NCBI GenBank assembly: GCA_951640165.1
Contig: OX621252.1
Span: forward strand, 31,269,934 to 31,333,933
Source of the DNA: Pseudoips prasinana
Lineage: Eukaryota; Arthropoda; Insecta; Lepidoptera; Nolidae
DNA length: 64,000 bases
Reading direction: 5' to 3'
Positions 44,150 through 55,512 of this stretch are shown here, in pieces (positions within the stretch are counted from its first letter, which is position 1; each line of letters opens with the position of its first letter). Under the pieces are notes generated by a model, which saw only the letters and a program-made list of their open reading frames with translations, had not been told where the DNA came from and searched no databases. The position numbers and the translations under genes were made by a program.

Positions 44150-44830
44150 CGCTTATCGGTTAGCACGGAATCGGCGAGATTAAGCGCATCGAGGCATGCG
44201 GTCAATCCACAGTAAAGAAAAAGTGAAAGAAATTAATTCAACCGTGTAGCTTCTGGTCTAGAAGATAATCCCGATAATCATGGGAGGCCTCGTCAAGCTA
44301 GTAGCCTCCCAGATAGGCGGAGCAACTACCGCGGCAATGCCTCGATCTGATGACGTGACTGTGGAACCTTAAGGAACCCGATCATAGCTGATATCCAATA
44401 CCAAAACTACCCCCTAGAACAGGGGTAGCACAACAACTGTCTCTTTCCTGTGATGTCGCTGTCGGACGCTGGTCAACCTCGCTGGGTCTCACCTGGTGTG
44501 GCTAGACCGCCCGACGGCAGGAAGAAACACAGGAAGAGACAGTTATTAGATGCTACACACCAGAGGCCACGGTTTTCAGCTATGACCGGCCCCCTCGGTG
44601 TCGAGGGGGTAACAATCTATACGATCCCATTCCCAGGGTTTCACACACAACGACCGTCCCGTTTGTTAACAGAACGCGATTTGACACCTCCGGCAGGGGG
44701 CAATAGCCCCGGAACGGAGTCCTCCGCGCTCGTGAGGGGGTGCGAGATGGCCTCAGCGCGTGAGCTTAGTGTCCGCCAAAGCATAATTGAATCTCAAGTG
44801 CAGGCGTAAAAATATAAGTGTAAGTTAACA
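44150..44830 (+). other. GC-rich segment, possibly a LINE 5' leader and ORF1 start
   Basis: Composition changes sharply from the AT-rich flanks. CATGGGAGGCCTCGTCAAGC and GCCTCCCAGATAGGCGGAGC form an inverted pair, followed by a 119-codon + frame (44450-44809) with no recognised domain. R1/TRAS-type LINE leaders look like this, but I have no motif to prove it. Confidence 0.35.
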
Positions 44831-45985
44831 TAAAATGACTTACCCGCTAATTTCAAAGCCCCATTCTTATCCGCGCCCCGCGAGGTTAAAATGTCTTCGC
44901 TATCGCAATGGTTATACGCCTACGCTCGGTACTTTAAGTACCGCCACTTTAGTAAGTACGACAATTTTAGTGTACCGACGTTACACAAAAGTTCCCAATA
45001 ATTAGGAGGGCACTTTTAAAGGGAACGTTTTTTGGGATGGTTATTTGTATAGATATACTTTAATGCGTATTCGTGAAGAATATACAACATGTAACTTAAT
45101 TAACGCACTTCCTGAAAATAGTTTGTTCGGAATCGTTTACTGAATCGATTTATATCATTTTTAATATAGCTATTTTTTTATTCTAAAATAATTAATACTA
45201 CGGAAATTATTGTCATATTAACCCTGTACAGTCAAAACAAATTGAAATGGATCGTAACTCAAAGTAAGACTAAAGTAAGACTTTAAAAATCGCAGTTTTA
45301 TTTGTATTCATACAAAGTCCATAATGCAATACAGAATAAAGAAAATAAACTTTATTCCAAGAAACTAATTGAGTAAATAACAATGCATATACATGTTAAA
45401 TTAAAAATTCAGTGTATGTATGATTACAACATAATATTCTAATTGGGGTGTTTGAGGGTGTGCGTTAATTACGTTACATGTTGTATAGTGAAGAGTCTAT
45501 TTTCTGCATATATTTATAACATCGTGCCTTTTAACGAAATGTATTTAAATAATACCGTATGGGTTAAAGATGATGAGAAGACAACAACCTTCAATCCTCT
45601 CCTTTGAGTGCGAGTCCTCCACAAATGTTTATCTACTCACATACTATATCTGAGATTTGGACCTGGACAGGACTTAATATAAATAAAACTTGAGAGGTGT
45701 CAAGGGACACACGGATGGAACGAAGTTATTTCTTATTATTTATTATGTACAAAAAACCTGTATACACTTAACAAAAATAATGGTCGCGACACCACACTGT
45801 TCAATACGAAATAGAAATGAAAATATCTGGCTTGCTTTCTATAAGAGAGAGAGAGACAGCCAGTGAAACATGCGCACGCCGCACAGCTACAAAAAGTCTC
45901 GTGACAACTTTTCGTAAGAATTTTTTCCGTCTAGCCCCCTTTCACAACGCGCGATAAGGAACTTCGTTCCAATAAATTTTAAATA
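44831..45985. other. unassigned sequence
   Basis: AT-rich, no recognised repeat. A GA-rich stretch (GAGAGAGAGAGAC) at about 45843. No frame of interest. Confidence 0.4.
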
Positions 45986-46203
45986 TCTTGGAACAACTAA
46001 CATGCCGTCTAATCCCAAATTAGGCAGAGCCCGTACTACGGTAACCATGCAATTGATAAACATACTTTTAAATACATACATATTGTAGATAAATTACACC
46101 TAGACACATAACAAATAATCATGCTCATCACACAAAGATTTGTCATAGGTGGGGATCGAACACACGACTTTTTGCTTAGCCTTCAGGGTAAGCCAAACCG
46201 TCT
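45986..46203 (-). repeat. SINE-C
   Basis: GCAGAGCCCGTACTACGGTA, ACATACTTTTAAATACATAC, AATCATGCTCATCACACAAA and the B-box complement GGGATCGAACAC, in - order. It shares its layout with 55080-55290. Confidence 0.65.
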
Positions 46204-46204
46204 A

Positions 46205-46880
46205 TCGTATCGTATCGTCTGATTTCGTCCACTGCTGAACTTTCTATAACGTTGCCATTTGCAGGGGTTTGGACCGCAGTCGCAAGTGGTAGCTAGTACA
46301 CAGGTGGCGCTGCGGCTAGACTACCTGTTATATCCCTTAGTTGCCCTTTACGACACCCACGGGATGGTATGGGGTGACCCTGTTTATCTGGAGTAGTTTA
46401 TTATACGGATCTTGTAGCAACAAGGAACAACTTCCGTGCGTTTAAGCGCTTTTGCCATACCTACTATTGGAATCAAATATAACAGCTCACTTAGGACCCT
46501 TAAATTGATCCTCGGTGCTTTTGCAGCTGGCTTCTCTAGTTGCAAATCTCTCATTTTATGAGGCTATAGCCTCTTTACATCATTCTGTCTCCCGCATTGC
46601 TCTGGAGGGAAGTGGAACTATTCATTTTCTAACTCCTCCTTTTTTGTCTTTCTGATTAAATTCGTTGCGGGATCCAAGACAGTTAAAGCGATTCCCCGGG
46701 ACATGCCTGAGCTTCACCGCTCAGTGTCATTTCATTGTGTACCACTGATGATCCTGGCTTACAAGTGTTGCAGTGGTGGGTAAGAGGGAGGGACTAGTCC
46801 CGTTAAAAAAAAGAAAAAAAAAATAGACCCTGTTATTCTTCCTGGGTCCGGAAACCACACGGCTAATAAATAAACTATTT
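46205..46880 (-). repeat. SINE-E split by an L3 LINE fragment
   Basis: The left part (46205-46384) has TCGTCCACTGCTGAAC, GGTGGCGCTGCGGCTAGACT and GACACCCACGGGATGGTATG. The right part (46826-46880) has TGTTATTCTTCCTGGGTCCG and ACCACACGGCTAA. GACCCTGTT is doubled across the insertion. The same layout occurs uninterrupted at 51967-52175. Confidence 0.75.
46385..46825 (+). mobile_element. L3 LINE 3' fragment
   Basis: 441 bp with an A-rich end (46805-46823). GACCCTGTT is repeated at 46376-46384 and 46826-46834. It closely matches 41802-42228. Confidence 0.9.
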
Positions 46881-47282
46881 AGTTTATCCTAACCTCATCT
46901 TGTGACATATATTTATTCTTAAGTCTATATGTTCAGTAACTAATATCTACCGTTATAATTGGGAAATTTTTATTCTACTTTTAATTTTTTTTATAATCTT
47001 CCCGTAATTAGTTTTTCTCGAAAACTTACATTAGGCATTAATATATCACAAAGTCTGGTTCTAGCTTGCCAGTATTACCATCTCGTTAGTAGATTTGAAA
47101 TTAGATTCTAGATAGTCCTATTCTTTGTGAAGAAAAATAAATATATTTTAAATTAAATTTGAATTTTGAATTGAATCACTTGGTGATAAAAATTCTGAGA
47201 GAACACATTTTAGCTACTGAATCGATTGTTTTCAAAATTCGATATAATGTTTCAAATTTGGAAGATTCTTAAGATAATATTT
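46881..47282. other. unassigned sequence
   Basis: AT-rich, nothing recognised. Confidence 0.4.
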
Positions 47283-48120
47283 TTAAAATTCTGGTTACAC
47301 TGAATGAAATATATTATGAAGGTGATCAGTCCAGTTACGAAATATAGGTATGAACATTATTTAAGATTAATAAAGAAAAACATAAAAATGGAAAATTCAA
47401 CACAAACCTTTAAGTGTAGGTACAAATTACGATTCTAAACAAATTAAAATTTATTTCCTAAAAGCCTTCTAATTAAAGTAAATTAAAACATCTAATAACA
47501 GTATGAATAACAGTTTAAACAGTTATTCTTACCAAAATCAGGTCCACTTACGTAAAAGTGCCTAAAATTAGACTTCTCTGAACAGAAACGTAATCCAGGG
47601 GCTCTACCAGCTAAGTCGCCGAACATCGATTTCTTAAATGGCGTTCAAATAAATAATGGTCAAAAATGACTTAATGAATCGTTGAATCGGCTTCCACGAG
47701 CACATGTGACGTCATAAATGGTCCGGAATCGATTGGCAACGTTGAAGCCGATTTAACTATTGATTGAGGTACTAAAACGATCATAATTGCCATCATTTTT
47801 AAGATTCTGATTCACTGAATGAAATATATTATGAAGGCGATCAGTCCAGTTATGTACGAAATATAGGTATGAACATTATTTAAGATTAATAAAGAAAAAC
47901 ATAAAAAAGGGAAGTTCAACACAAACCTTCAAGTGTACTAACTACGATTCTAAACAAGTTAATATTTAATTCCTAAAAGCCTTCTAATTAAAGCAAATTA
48001 AAACGTCTAATAATATATATGGAATACAATTTAAAACAGTCATTCTTACCGAAATCAGGTCCACTTACATAAAAGTGCCTAAAATTAGACTTCTCTGAAC
48101 AGAAATGTAATCCAGGTACC
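47283..48120 (+). repeat. direct duplication, about 320 bp per copy
   Basis: Copy 1 (about 47283-47600) and copy 2 (about 47796-48118) share GAATGAAATATATTATGAAG, GATCAGTCCAGTTA, TATTTAAGATTAATAAAGAA and CCTAAAATTAGACTTCTCTG, with an offset near 512 bp. After copy 1, GGGGCTCTACCAGCTAAGTC reads in reverse as TTAGCTGGTAGAGCCCC, which resembles a tRNA A-box arm, while copy 2 lacks it. Confidence 0.8.
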
Positions 48121-48309
48121 GGAGGCAAATCCTATAAATGTTATATTCAAGCTTTTCGCACATTTGTAAGCGATAGAGAGAGATCCTATCGAGCAATCCC
48201 AATATTACCTACGTCAGTTCCGAGGTAATTTCGTGACCAAATCCCTGGCTACATATTATGTAGGAATCCTAAAGAGGATGTAAAACATTTAAATTAAATT
48301 TTAAATACA

Positions 48310-48560
48310 AATGTTGGTTTTCGTACCAATGTCGGCCATAGCCCAATGCTCTCACCGATCCGTCAGCGATTAACGACGTTTGCGGTCAATCCATAGATGG
48401 GTGACCACGAAATTTGTTTATTTCTGAAGGCCTCCGTGCTTCGGAAGGCACGTTAAGCTGTCGGTCCCGGTTGTAGTCATTAGACAAGTGTCGTTAAGCC
48501 ATGTCAGAGGCCTTCTGGGCGGCTTGAACAACTCTGTCGCTAGGGTAACCACTAAATAAG
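48310..48560 (+). repeat. repeat family F, best copy
   Basis: Runs GCTCTCACCGATCCGTCAGC, CAATCCATAGATGGGTGACC, CACGTTAAGCTGTCGGTCCC, CGTTAAGCCATGTCAGAGGC and GGCGGCTTGAACAACTCTG. Probably SINE-type, but I cannot place clear A and B boxes. Confidence 0.65.
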
Positions 48561-49059
48561 TAAGTAATGGACCTTTGGTATGGGGCGACGCAAACGCGTC
48601 TGTAAGAAAATTATACTAAAATCGAGGTTTTGTTTTCTACTAGGTATTTATATCCCCCTCGAAAACTGAACCCAAATTATTTCTTGTTTCTGTTATCAAA
48701 CGATAAGAAAATGCCTGACCATTTTATTTTTTTGTCTCAAGTCATCAAACTTGATAATTGCATTTATTTTCGCCAGTTTCAAATAGGCTTTTTTATTTTT
48801 TGTTATTTTCCACTGATTTGACATTTTGCCATTTTATTTTATTGTCCAATTTTGTTAGAAAACCTTTACAAAATCCAAGTTTTGTCTCACGGTAACTTAT
48901 GTAAGAAATTGACAAATAATAAATAGTAGCTCTAAAGTCACCTTTATAAAGCATTGGTTAAAAGTAGCCTATAATGGAATGCTATCATCTGAAATTATCT
49001 TGAAGCTAAATATCATCTCATGATGGATAACAGACAAAGAAAATTCATTTGGTATTTTT
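48561..49059. other. unassigned sequence
   Basis: AT-rich, with a 63-codon frame of low-complexity hydrophobic composition that I do not call. Confidence 0.4.
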
Positions 49060-49101
49060 AATCCTAGCCCCAAACTAAGGAAAGCTTATCATACAAATTT
49101 T

Positions 49102-49452
49102 GTTCGAATCCAATTACAAACTAAAGTTTTATCAATCTGGTTTTAGTTCATCATCAGCCTTATATCGTCCACTGCTGGACAAAGGCCTCCTCCAAAGGTT
49201 TCTATAATAATAATATCTAGGGACAATGTCACACAGATCATCCTAGCCCCAAACTAAGCAAAGCTTGTACTATGGGTACCAGGCGACGATATACATACTT
49301 ATATAGATAGATAAATACTTATATACATAGAAACATCCATGACTCAGAAACAAATATTCGTGCTCATCACACAAATATTTGCACTTACCGGGATTCGAAC
49401 CGAGGATCACAGCTTCGTAGGCAGAAGCACTACCCACTAGACTACGGTGACC
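49102..49452 (-). repeat. composite repeat: leader, RTE end and SINE-A (copy 1)
   Basis: CGAATCCAATTACAAACTAA and TTTTATCAATCTGG precede an RTE-like 3' end (TATCGTCCACTGCTGGACAA). A complete - strand SINE-A (about 49216-49452) follows. The same order and junctions recur at 51616-51966, so the composite existed before both copies. Confidence 0.8.
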
Positions 49453-49639
49453 ATAGGTAGGTTCATTAGTAATGAGGAATGTTATCACGTCATACTATTA
49501 TTACAAAGGGAGTGACATAAATGGTATAACGTAGGCGTTGTCTACTCTTTTCCCCTCTTCAATGAGCTCTGATAACTTTACACACCCCTATGATAACAAC
49601 ATTAATACTAAAGCGACTATACTAAAATGACTCTCTCTA

Positions 49640-49985
49640 GACTCTCGTTGGTCTAGCGGTGCGTGATCACCCGCAGAGAACGAGGTTCTGTGTTCAAATC
49701 CCGGGTCGGGCAAGAAGTGATTTTGGGACTTTACTGTAAAAAGAAAAATTTCTCATCATCAGGCCAAAGTCTGGGAGTTGGCAGTATTGTACCCCCGTGC
49801 CTCGGAGAGCAAGTAAAGCCGTCGGTCCTGCACCTTACCTCTTACCGGTCGTGTCACTAGGCTTCCCATCAGATCATGAGAGTGATGGAATAGAAAGTGT
49901 ACCAGTATTTTGCGCACACACTTGTGCACTATAATATGTCCCGCGCAAATGGTTAGCCATAATTCAGCTAGGAAGACATTATTAA
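49640..49985 (+). repeat. SINE-D (tRNA-derived)
   Basis: A-box-like TGGTCTAGCGGTGCGTGATC and B-box-like TGTTCAAATCCCGGGTCGGG lie in a tRNA-like order. The body has GTACCCCCGTGCCTCGGAGA, GCCGTCGGTCCTGCACC and TGTGCACTATAATATGTCC. This body is familiar from lepidopteran SINEs. Only copy in the window. Confidence 0.75.
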
Positions 49986-50700
49986 TACTAAAGCGCCTTC
50001 TTATACACTTTATAAGATTGAGGTACTTTTCCAGTCAAGATGATCATAGAGCAAAAAGACACTAAGCTCAACCTCCCTTAAATGTTGATATCGCATAGCG
50101 TTGCCTAGAGTTCTCCTGTAGGGTATTTCAAACGTTACGGAGTATATCCTTTCTACCCGCTTCTGTATCCAAGTAGAAGGGGAAGTCTATTTGAAGTCCC
50201 ATCATCTTATATCTTAAAATTTCCACCAATTAGAACACATTAAGGATGCTTAATGAACTCTCCCAAAGACATCTTTATTAGCATACTGGTGGAATTCATG
50301 AGAGTGATTCTTGGATATTTGCCATTATTGTAAAGATTTATGTTACTTCATACTTATATTAATACCACACAATCAATTGGAATGTTTTGTTAAATGTAAA
50401 CCTATCAAATTTTAATTAATGTTATTTGCCAATAATATGATATGTTGTGGTTTATTTAGAGTATTAGTGTTGTAAATAATTATCGGATTGGGTTAAAATT
50501 TGCTAGTTGTGTTAAATAAACAAACAACATTTTTGGAGGTTCTAAATACGTATGTTTGTATAGGATTTAAGTCAGCCTTAATAAGAGTTAAATTATTACG
50601 TCCATTGTACTCGAATCTACATTTTTTTATATTAATTTTAAATATTTGGAAACAGATTTTAATAACTCGCTTTTTCTATGAAAAAACATATAAATACTGC
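49986..50700. other. unassigned sequence
   Basis: AT-rich. An 83-codon + frame (50500-50751) crosses into the Harbinger-like element and is not credible. Confidence 0.4.
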
Positions 50701-50704
50701 CTTA

Positions 50705-51591
50705 CGCCCGGTTCCTATATTCCAAAAACGAATCGTTTCTACTACGAATAGTTAGAATTTATACCAGCCGTAACGCAAAACCGTTCCTAAAAAATACTAG
50801 TCGTTATCCAAATAACCAACGTCTGGTTACTAACGGATGGGAGGACGTTAGTAAGCTTATTGTATGGAGAGGCGTTCGAAAGTGTTCCTATAAATATTTT
50901 CTACTGTCACGGAACTGTCAAAATAACGAGGCGTTACTGCTTTGATTACTAGTCGAATTCGGTCGGTTTACCAGTCGTTTGTATTTTATTTTGGTAGTTA
51001 ACATAGTGTTTGAGGAGATTTCCGTGATTTCTAGCTCTGAAACTGATAGAGAATTCATGGCTTTGTTTTCCGTTAGAAAGGGTTGATTATTTTTCTATCT
51101 TTTAAGATTTCATAACCACAAACCTTAGATTAAATACTCAATTTAAAAACTTATTTAGAAACCATTAAATACTCCGGACAGATGTCAGACGACAGACGCA
51201 TGCGCCATGCGCTTTCCTGTTACGCGTTTTGTTCACACCATGCACTCGTAACATCAAATTTTCAATACTAATGATTTATAAATGTTTTAAACCTAAAACG
51301 CAAATTAAATTATTACTGTAACTATAAGTACAGTAATTTATACTATTACTCACATACTATTACAGAATAATAAATGATTTTAGTTGCATAATTGACGTAC
51401 GACGTTTTCTTATAACTAATCGTGAAGAGGAGCGAGAGGTTCATCGCCGAACGAGTCGTAGGTGGTTTAAACTACGGATGTTCGTCGCAGGTAGGGCATT
51501 GTGGAACACTAGTTTTGCATCGGTATCGGTAGCTGAATTACGGATGGTAACGTTGGTCCAATGACGGATCGTAAAATAAAGGAACCGGGCA
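50705..51591. mobile_element. PIF/Harbinger-like non-autonomous element
   Basis: Ends GCCCGGTTCCT (50706-50716) and AGGAACCGGGC (51580-51590) are perfect inverted repeats. TTA flanks it at 50702-50704 and 51592-51594, the target size and sequence typical of PIF/Harbinger. The interior encodes short readable pieces (ISSSETDREFMALFSV near 51030) but no transposase. 887 bp. Confidence 0.75.
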
Positions 51592-51615
51592 TTACTCGTC
51601 TCATAAAAAAATTAT

Positions 51616-51966
51616 TCGAATCCAATTAGAAACTAAAGTTTTATCAATCTGGTTTTATTTCATCATCAGCCCTATATCGTCCACTGCTGGACAAAGGCCT
51701 GCTCCAAAGGTTTCTATAATAATAATAATATCTAGGGACAATGCCACAGATCATCCTAGCCCCAAACGAAGCAAAGCTTGTACTATGGGTACCAGGCGAC
51801 GATATACATACTTATACAGATAGATAAATACTTAAATACATAGAAAACATCCATGACTCAGAAACAAATATTCGTGCTCATCACACAAATATTTGCACTT
51901 ACCGGAATTCGAACCCAGGACCACCAGCTTCGTAGGCAGGAGCACTACCAAATATGCTACGGTTAC
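51616..51966 (-). repeat. composite repeat: leader, RTE end and SINE-A (copy 2)
   Basis: CGAATCCAATTAGAAACTAA, TTTTATCAATCTGG, CCCTATATCGTCCACTGCTG and TCCAAAGGTTTCTATAATAA match copy 1 at 49102. The SINE-A part (about 51722-51966) is in - orientation with a B-box complement GAATTCGAACCC. Confidence 0.8.
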
Positions 51967-52175
51967 CGTCCGTAATGTTGCCAATTGGAGGGGAATACCT
52001 TAGTTACCGCACTTGGCATGTGAGTTGGTGACCGCAGTTAGGTGGTAGCTAGAAAACAGGTGACTCTGTTGACCGACTACTTGTTGTATACCTTAGTCGC
52101 CTTTTACGACACCCACGGGAGGTATGTTGGTGGCCCTGTTATTAATTCTAGGCTGGAAACCACACGGTTTCATTT
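51967..52175 (-). repeat. SINE-E
   Basis: AATGTTGCCAATTGGAGGGG, GGTGGTAGCTAGAAAACAGG, CTTTTACGACACCCACGGGA and AAACCACACGGTTT, in the same order as 46205-46880 without the LINE. Confidence 0.65.
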
Positions 52176-52194
52176 ACGTAAGCCTAAAGTTATT

Positions 52195-53008
52195 ATTAGA
52201 AAACAATTTAGTAAAGAAAATTTTACATTATTAAATATACAAAAATATCAAATATCATCTAAGGGATGAAGTAAGCACAAAGTATTTAAAAATGGTTTAC
52301 TACGCACTAATAGAGTCAAAATTAAGGTACAGCATCCAATTTTGGGGCAAAAGCTATAATTACAACTGCCAAAGGGCATTCATCTTGCAAAAAAGGGCTA
52401 TTCGAACCATTATGCGTATATCCCAACAAGAGAGCTGTCGACCACATTTCGAAGAACTAGGGATCCTCACTGTACCCAGCCTCTACATATTGGTATTGTT
52501 AAGCACTTTTAAAAAATATTTATACCAATATGAAACATACGAGGAGAGGTTAGCAAGGGAAAAAACGCGTAGAAAAGATTTTGCCAGCAACTTCAAGCCT
52601 CTATTTGATGTTGCTAAACATAGTCCTCATTATCAGGCTGTTAAAATTTTTAATAAGTTACCGATTGAGTTAAAAGGCATGCTGTACACAAGTTCATTTA
52701 AACCACAACTTAAGACACTCCTATTGAAAAGATGTCTCTACTCTATAGATGATTTATAAATCATTATGTTATTAATTAAATAATTTATTGATAATAACTA
52801 TTATTATATAATCCATTAAGGTTATTTGGATTTTTTGGACTTTTTTATAATTAATAGTTTTTATCATAAATGTCTATGCATGTTCATTTACTTATTTTAA
52901 ATTTATTGTACTGTTTTTTAATTTGTATTGTTTTTATGTTTCATGTTTGTATAATATTCACACACAATTTAAATTGTTCATGAATAAACGGAATTGAATT
53001 GAATAATA
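52195..53008 (+). mobile_element. CR1/Jockey-group LINE 3' fragment
   Basis: The C-terminal coding part is followed by about 240 bp of AT-rich 3' sequence ending AATAAACGGAATTGAATTGAA, a short-repeat tail. The TTGAA tail differs from the TTTGAC tail at 18648, so it is another family. 5'-truncated. Confidence 0.75.
52292..52759 (+). pseudogene. LINE ORF2 C-terminal fragment
   Basis: 155 codons open: ALIESKLRYSIQFWGKSY, AFILQKRAIRTIMRI, CRPHFEELGILTVPSLYI and FNKLPIELKGM. This is the post-RT region also seen in the LINE at 18820-19400 (ILQKRAVRAI, FYNKLPNDIREL). The RT core is missing. The frame is open to its stop, so the copy is not very old. Confidence 0.85.
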
Positions 53009-53009
53009 G

Positions 53010-53150
53010 GCACTGACGCCAGCACATCCAGTTACTGCAATCTGTCAAATTTCTTTTATAGATTTTCAACTTTATCACGTAAGCATAAGGTTCACTTTCA
53101 ATTGGGGAAATTTGACAGATTGGGGTAGCTTGATGTGCTGGCGTCTGTAC
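53010..53150. mobile_element. MITE family M3, copy 2
   Basis: CTGACGCCAGCACATCCAGT pairs with TGATGTGCTGGCGTCTG over long imperfect arms. It is nearly identical to 35098-35238 and abuts the LINE tail at its left. Confidence 0.85.
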
Positions 53151-53700
53151 ATCCTTGTATATTCTGAGAAAAAAGTATTTAGGAGCTTAATTTATTTATA
53201 TTCTTCTAAGGAGATTATCTATGGAAAGCTTTAAAACTACTTACGAATCCGACCAAAATATCTCAGACAGAGTTAAGTAGCCAAAAACAATTTTATTAGC
53301 ATTTATTTTTTATTTCATAAATAAAACTCTATAATCCCACTTAGCCTAGAATAACGCCTTAATATATAATGCACACAATTTTGAAGCTCAACTATCTCTC
53401 AGCTATGAAACCATTACAACCCCATAACGTTGTGCAAACTTGCTCTGGCTCCGTAAATGCACGCCAAGGAATTCTTTTATCTTAGCAATTTGCGGAACGA
53501 GCTTTGTGAAAGCTCCGTAATCTTGTGATAAGTATAATTGTGATAGATTTGGTGAGTATGGAGTTATAATTTATTTTATGTTAGCGTAAATGTTATTAGC
53601 AATTATTTATTTATTTAAGGATTATAATGTTTTATGATCTATAAGAGAACAATTGTTACTGAAATAATGAAATTTATCCAGCACTTGGGTTTTAACATAC
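53151..53700. other. unassigned sequence
   Basis: AT-rich, nothing recognised. Confidence 0.4.
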
Positions 53701-53712
53701 ACTTGTACTTGT

Positions 53713-53859
53713 TTAATTCGTTGCTGGATCCAAGACAGTTAAAGCGATTCCCCGGGACATGCCTGAGCCTCATCGCTCAGTGTCATTTCATTGTGTGCCA
53801 CTGTTGATCCTGGCTTACAGGAGTTGCAGTGGTGGGTAAGAAGGAGGGACTAGTCCCGA
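53713..53859 (+). mobile_element. short L3 LINE 3' fragment
   Basis: 147 bp. TTGTACTTGT is repeated at 53703-53712 and 53860-53869. It matches the last third of the L3 copies (GATTCCCCGGGACATGCCTG, GTGGTGGGTAAGAAGGAGGG). No A tail remains at its end. Confidence 0.88.
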
Positions 53860-53931
53860 TTGTACTTGTCAAGCTCATAGTCATATACTATATTAAAGTG
53901 AAAAAAATTTTTGAACTAGTCCGTCTTTTTA

Positions 53932-54358
53932 GGGTTCCGTAGCCAAATGGCAAAAACGGAACCCTTATAGATTCATCATGTCTGTCTGTCTGTCTGTCCG
54001 TCCGTATGTCACAGCCACTTTTTTCCGAAACTATAAGAGCTGTGCTGCTGAAACTTGGTAAGTACCTAGGGGTATTCGGTGAACTGCATTAAGATTTTTA
54101 CACAAAAATAGAAAAAGAACAATAATTTTGGGGGTTCGGCATACTTAGAACTTAAAGTCAAAAAAAATTTTTTGATCGTACCCATACATGTATGATCTAT
54201 GGATAGGTCTTCAAAAATCATATTGAGGTTCCTAATATCATTTTTCACTGAATACACCTACTTACCAAGTTTCAGCAGCACAGCTCTTATAGTTTCGGAA
54301 AAAAGAGCTACGGAACCCTTCATGTGCGAGTCCGACTCGCCCTTGGCCGGTTTTTTTA
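53932..54358. mobile_element. repeat with GGGTTCCGTAGCC ends and long internal inverted repeat
   Basis: TTTTTAGGGTTCCGTAGCCA at the left and GCTACGGAACCCTTCATG at the right mark the ends. Inside, TTTTTTCCGAAACTATAAGA (about 54008) pairs with TCTTATAGTTTCGGAAAAAA (about 54283) over about 45 bp. GACTCGCCCTTGGCCGGTTT closes it. The pattern is common in Lepidoptera. Class uncertain. Confidence 0.65.
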
Positions 54359-54736
54359 TTCAATAAAATGTCTTCCTCCTCCATCATAAAAAAATAACCA
54401 GTTTTTTCGCTACTGGTTTTAATTTTAGTTCTATTATATTAAACATTGAAGACACCGAGCAGTTAGCGAACGCAGAAGGCTCTCAAACTAATAGCTTAAC
54501 TTAAGCGACAAATACTTGAGGGTACCATTACGGATTACGGTCCACAGCTCAGGGGCCGTTGAAGTAAAAAGATGGAATTCTAAAAAGAGGGTGTTATCGC
54601 TGGACGCAGTTACGGGATCACTGATCAGCGGTTAAGGGACCAACGCAATCCTCGCCGGCGAGGACCCTAAACTAGGAGCTAGCCTACTGGTTTCTCTAGC
54701 TACCTAGGTGGATGACATGGAGGAGAGACATTTTTA
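54359..54736. other. unassigned sequence
   Basis: Mildly GC-rich after 54540 (CCTCGCCGGCGAGG palindrome at about 54650). It may be a decayed LINE leader. No frame or motif to support this. Confidence 0.35.
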
Positions 54737-54785
54737 TATATTGTGGACACGGGTCTCAATCGCGATAACAATTTAAGGCAAATCA
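54737..54785 (+). repeat. single arm of the ATTGTGGACACGGGT MITE
   Basis: ATTGTGGACACGGGTCTCAA followed by CGCGATAACAATTTAAGGC matches the left arm at 15212. The central palindrome and right arm are missing. Confidence 0.65.
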
Positions 54786-55079
54786 TTTAAAATATCAAAA
54801 CATTAATGTAGGAGAGAGCCAGAAAGAAACTCCGGGCTTGTTTCTTTCGTCATTTTTGCCTTTTGTTTTCTTATTTTACTTTCTTGTATTAAAAAAGGAT
54901 CAAGTGTGTGAGAACGTGAGTTCCAATGGGACAAACTTTTTAAATGAAGGATTAATGGGTCCTATACAACATAGGCCCCATTAATATAAATAAAAAGTAA
55001 GGTAAGGTTCCATTTTATAAGTCCAGTGGGTATAAGGTTCATGATTGGAGTTCTAAAGGATACTATCGAGTAGGTCCAA

Positions 55080-55290
55080 TAAATTTTGGACTGGTTAGTG
55101 ATCCGGACTGCTAAGCCAAAGGTCGTGGGTTGGGTTCCCATCCGGGATAAATATTTGTCTGATGAATACGATTGTTTGTTCTGTGTCTGAGTGCCATTCA
55201 TCTATAACATGATATTTTGAAATATATAAATGTTCAATAGTTCTCTGGTTGTCATAGTACAGGCTCAGTGTTTTAGTCATCCCAAGTTAC
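55080..55290 (+). repeat. SINE-C, nearly complete
   Basis: GGATCCG-like head, B-box-like TTGGGTTCCCATCCGGG, then AATATTTGTCTGATGAATAC, GTTCTGTGTCTGAGTGCC and GGTTGTCATAGTACAGGC. The B box is altered. Confidence 0.7.
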
Positions 55291-55512
55291 ATATGTGAAC
55301 GAGCTTGTCGTAGAAAACATTTATTCTTTATTCCCGTAAGTAGAACTTGTTATGCTCACAATAGTTTTATTAGAAGATCTTGTAGATTGTATAATGAAAA
55401 GTTGTCTAACGTTGATATTTGTAATGAAACCGTATGCGCATTCAAGAAAAATACTTTAAAGTGTATTTCCTGTATGGAACTGGAATGATATTGCTAGATC
55501 AGATTAATCTTT

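Noticed and set aside
44450..44809. 119-codon + frame as a host gene exon
   Set aside because: GC-rich but without a recognised domain or splice context. A LINE leader/ORF1 start is at least as likely, so I list the segment as undetermined.
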